A stretch of 34,050 bases of DNA from RUG14186 sp964644555 (GTDB lineage Bacteria; Bacillota; Clostridia; Eubacteriales; Anaerofustaceae), in the NCBI GenBank assembly GCA_964644555.1, contig CAZXWI010000004.1, positions 1 to 34,050 of the forward strand, written 5' to 3'. This document shows positions 32,490-34,050 of the stretch, one piece after another (positions within the stretch are counted from its first letter, which is position 1; every line of letters starts with the position of its first letter). A model generated the notes under the pieces. The model saw only the letters and a list, made by a program, of their open reading frames with translations, ran no database searches and was not told where the DNA came from. The translations under genes and the position numbers were made by a program.

Positions 32490-33072
32490 CGGGCTTTGCC
32501 TTGTTCTGCTTTTTGGTGTTGTATTTATTCATTGCCTGATCTATACCGAAGCTTAAATACATATCCAAAGCTTCGCAAACCTTTTCATATGCCGGATTCA
32601 TAACTTCTTTTATTTGAGATTGAGTAAACGGAGAAAGTACATATTCGAATAATTCCATTCTCGCATCATTCCCTATCCCAACTCTCACTCTCGGGAAATT
32701 CGTATCCTTGATTTTAGATACTATATCCCTCATTCCGTTATGTGTTCCACCGCTGCCCTTTGCTCTTATTTTAATACTGCCCATTTCGAATTCGATATCG
32801 TCGAATATTACAATAAGGTTTTCGTGCGGCACTTTGAAATAATTCACAAATTGAGAAATACAATCTCCGCTTAAGTTCATAAATGTCTGCGGTTTGAGAA
32901 GTATTACATCTTCTCCTTTTATATTGCATTTGCAATACAATCCGTCAAACTTTTTCTTATCTATTGAAACTTCGTGTTTTCTCGCATACATATCTATAGC
33001 CGAAAAACCCACATTGTGCTTTGTCAATTCATATTTAGTTCCCGGATTACCGAGTCCTGCGATTATATACAT
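32485..33072 (-). CDS. pth: Peptidyl-tRNA hydrolase
   Basis: This 195-residue enzyme releases peptides from prematurely dropped peptidyl-tRNA so the tRNA can be reused. The opening IIAGLGNPGTKYELTKHNVGF holds Asn9 and the catalytic His19. Later blocks are LLKPQTFMNLSG, VIFDDIEFEMG with the catalytic Asp, and GSGGTHNGMRDI, where Thr replaces the usual Gly before His. AGGAG lies seven bases before the ATG, and TATAAT with TGC sits upstream. No terminator for the - strand is seen after it, so some transcripts may run on into rpoBC. Confidence 0.96.
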   Translation of the reverse strand: MYIIAGLGNPGTKYELTKHNVGFSAIDMYARKHEVSIDKKKFDGLYCKCNIKGEDVILLKPQTFMNLSGDCISQFVNYFKVPHENLIVIFDDIEFEMGSIKIRAKGSGGTHNGMRDIVSKIKDTNFPRVRVGIGNDARMELFEYVLSPFTQSQIKEVMNPAYEKVCEALDMYLSFGIDQAMNKYNTKKQNKAKPE

Positions 33073-33098
33073 TTTGTTCTCCTATATCTTTAAGCACT

Positions 33099-33107
33099 AT
33101 TATAGCA
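33099..33107 (-). promoter_or_regulatory. Extended -10 promoter of pth
   Basis: TGC-TATAAT on the - strand, 27 bases before the pth start. No good -35 is visible at the usual distance. Confidence 0.5.
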
Positions 33108-33256
33108 CGAAAGTCTGCCGCACCATGCGAAAATTTTTATTTGTCGCAAATCTGATTTTACCATGCCGTAAAATATTTCTTTTCTAACTCTTACTATTTA
33201 TGATAAAATTTATTCAAACTATACTTAATGACAAACAACAATAATAAGGTAGAAAT

Positions 33257-33730
33257 ATGCAAGAGAAAACCAATGTACAGCGCCTCCTCGACAAAAACAA
33301 AATAAACTACAATTCCTATACATATGAATGCGAAAAAGCCATAAGCGGAGTGGAAGTGGCAAATATTTTAAATATAGAAGCTGACAGAGTATTCAAAACA
33401 TTGGTATGTACATCTAAAAGCAAACAAAATTATGTTTTCGTGCTTCCCGTAGCCAAAGAGCTTGATTTAAAAAAAGCTGCCAATGCAGTAGGCGAAAAAT
33501 CGATTCAAATGCTCAAATCAAAAGAGCTTTTGCCTCTTACGGGATATGTGCATGGAGGCTGCTCACCGATAGGTATGAAAAAGTTTTTCAAAACCACAAT
33601 AGATATTTCGGCAAGAGAGCATGAAAAAATAGTTTTCAGCGCAGGTAAAATAGGACATCAGGTAGAAATGAGTCCGGAGGTACTAATAAAGCTTATTTCC
33701 TTTGATTATGCGGATATTTGCGTGGAATAG
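33257..33730 (+). CDS. ybaK: YbaK/EbsC-family aminoacyl-tRNA deacylase
   Basis: This 157-residue protein matches YbaK, which hydrolyses mischarged tRNA such as Cys-tRNA-Pro. The family landmarks are the catalytic Lys in DRVFKTLVC (about residues 43-51), FVLPVAKELDLKKAA, and GYVHGGCSPIGMKK (about 95-108). AAGGT lies before the ATG. A TATACT (33220-33225) may be its -10, with a poor -35. It diverges from pth. No terminator is seen after it. Related deacylases (ProXp, EbsC) have the same fold, so the tRNA specificity is inferred. Confidence 0.92.
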   Translation: MQEKTNVQRLLDKNKINYNSYTYECEKAISGVEVANILNIEADRVFKTLVCTSKSKQNYVFVLPVAKELDLKKAANAVGEKSIQMLKSKELLPLTGYVHGGCSPIGMKKFFKTTIDISAREHEKIVFSAGKIGHQVEMSPEVLIKLISFDYADICVE

Positions 33731-33761
33731 GTAATTTAAGTCCTGTTATCATATCGACAAT

Positions 33762-34039
33762 GTGTATAACAAAATAAACTCGGTCGGCACAGCATCGGAT
33801 ACTTTAGCTTCTTACGATAATGCCCTCAAGTGCGGCAAAATAACTTCTAAAGAAGCTCTGTTATGGAAATTCGTATTATCTTCTTACGCAATGGAAGAAT
33901 TTTCCACAAAACAATTTGAAAAGATTTCGGAGATGCCGTATACGCAACCATACGAGCCTTTGTGCTGAAATTCGAAGATTTGAACCTTTTGACATCCACT
34001 AAATACGGACAGCGTACCCTCTACAAGGTGGTTAAATAA
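33762..34039 (+). pseudogene. Unrecognised, probably frameshifted gene remnant
   Basis: The frame is open from 33735, with GTG at 33762 as the first usable start, to TGA at 33966-33968. It gives 68 residues containing SYDNALKCGKITSKEALLW. There is no clear ribosome site. Another frame on the same strand then reads from about 33920 to TAA at 34037-34039, giving about 39 codons that end TSTKYGQRTLYKVVK. The overlap of the two frames and the lack of a start suggest one damaged gene. I recognise neither half. The last bases of the window (34040-34050) hold nothing readable. Confidence 0.3.
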
Positions 34040-34050
34040 CATAATAATTA

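Noticed and set aside
1..34050. CRISPR arrays, tRNA or rRNA genes, insertion sequences, prophage genes.
   Set aside because: No spaced direct repeats, tRNA-like cloverleafs, rRNA landmarks, transposase or phage structural proteins were recognised.

Overview
The window looks like chromosomal DNA from a low-GC, anaerobic member of the Bacillota, probably class Clostridia. This is inferred from the AT-rich base use, strong AGGAGG-type ribosome sites, frequent TTG starts, a Noc-type ParB next to mnmG, TTGACA/TATAAT promoters (often with an extended TGn -10), and corrinoid-type methyltransferase homologues. Genus and species cannot be fixed from the sequence. No rRNA, tRNA, CRISPR array, insertion sequence or prophage gene was seen.

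Region 1 (1-6.3 kb, + strand) is a compact catabolic-looking unit: an MFS transporter, a GPH-type sugar:cation symporter homologue, and two paralogous uroporphyrinogen-decarboxylase (URO-D) family proteins of the methyltransferase type. A terminator follows, then a TetR regulator with a consensus promoter and a 20-bp palindrome between its -10 box and start codon. Uptake followed by demethylation of a small methylated compound is a reasonable guess, but no corrinoid protein is present and the canonical H-x-C zinc motif is not apparent in either URO-D protein.

Region 2 (6.3-10.8 kb, + strand) is an accessory stretch: three GNAT acetyltransferases (one with a YoaP-like C-terminal domain), an alpha/beta hydrolase, and an XRE-type membrane-anchored regulator broken by two in-frame TAA codons. 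Two leaders here are rich in RNA-like hairpins. One has a possible 12-codon leader peptide and a hairpin that covers the Shine-Dalgarno sequence.

Region 3 (10.8-17.5 kb, - strand) is a tight operon in the order mnmE, mnmG, noc, ogg-type glycosylase, tmcAL, followed by rpiB with its own promoter. MnmE, MnmG and TmcAL all modify the wobble base of tRNA anticodons. The rsmG gene that usually sits between mnmG and noc is missing.

Region 4 (17.7-22.3 kb, + strand) carries a Bax inhibitor-1/YccA membrane protein, a MoxR-type AAA ATPase paired with a VWA protein, and a YitT-family membrane protein. A perfect 20-bp bidirectional terminator separates this from region 5.

Region 5 (22.3-33.1 kb, - strand) holds pgi, a DUF134-NifX fusion with a His/Cys-rich tail and a well-placed internal ribosome site, rpoC, rpoB (with a 49-residue acidic tail) and pth. 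Between rpoB and pth, a strong + strand promoter and a + strand terminator enclose about 65 nt, a candidate small RNA. A YbaK-type aminoacyl-tRNA deacylase and a frameshifted remnant end the window.
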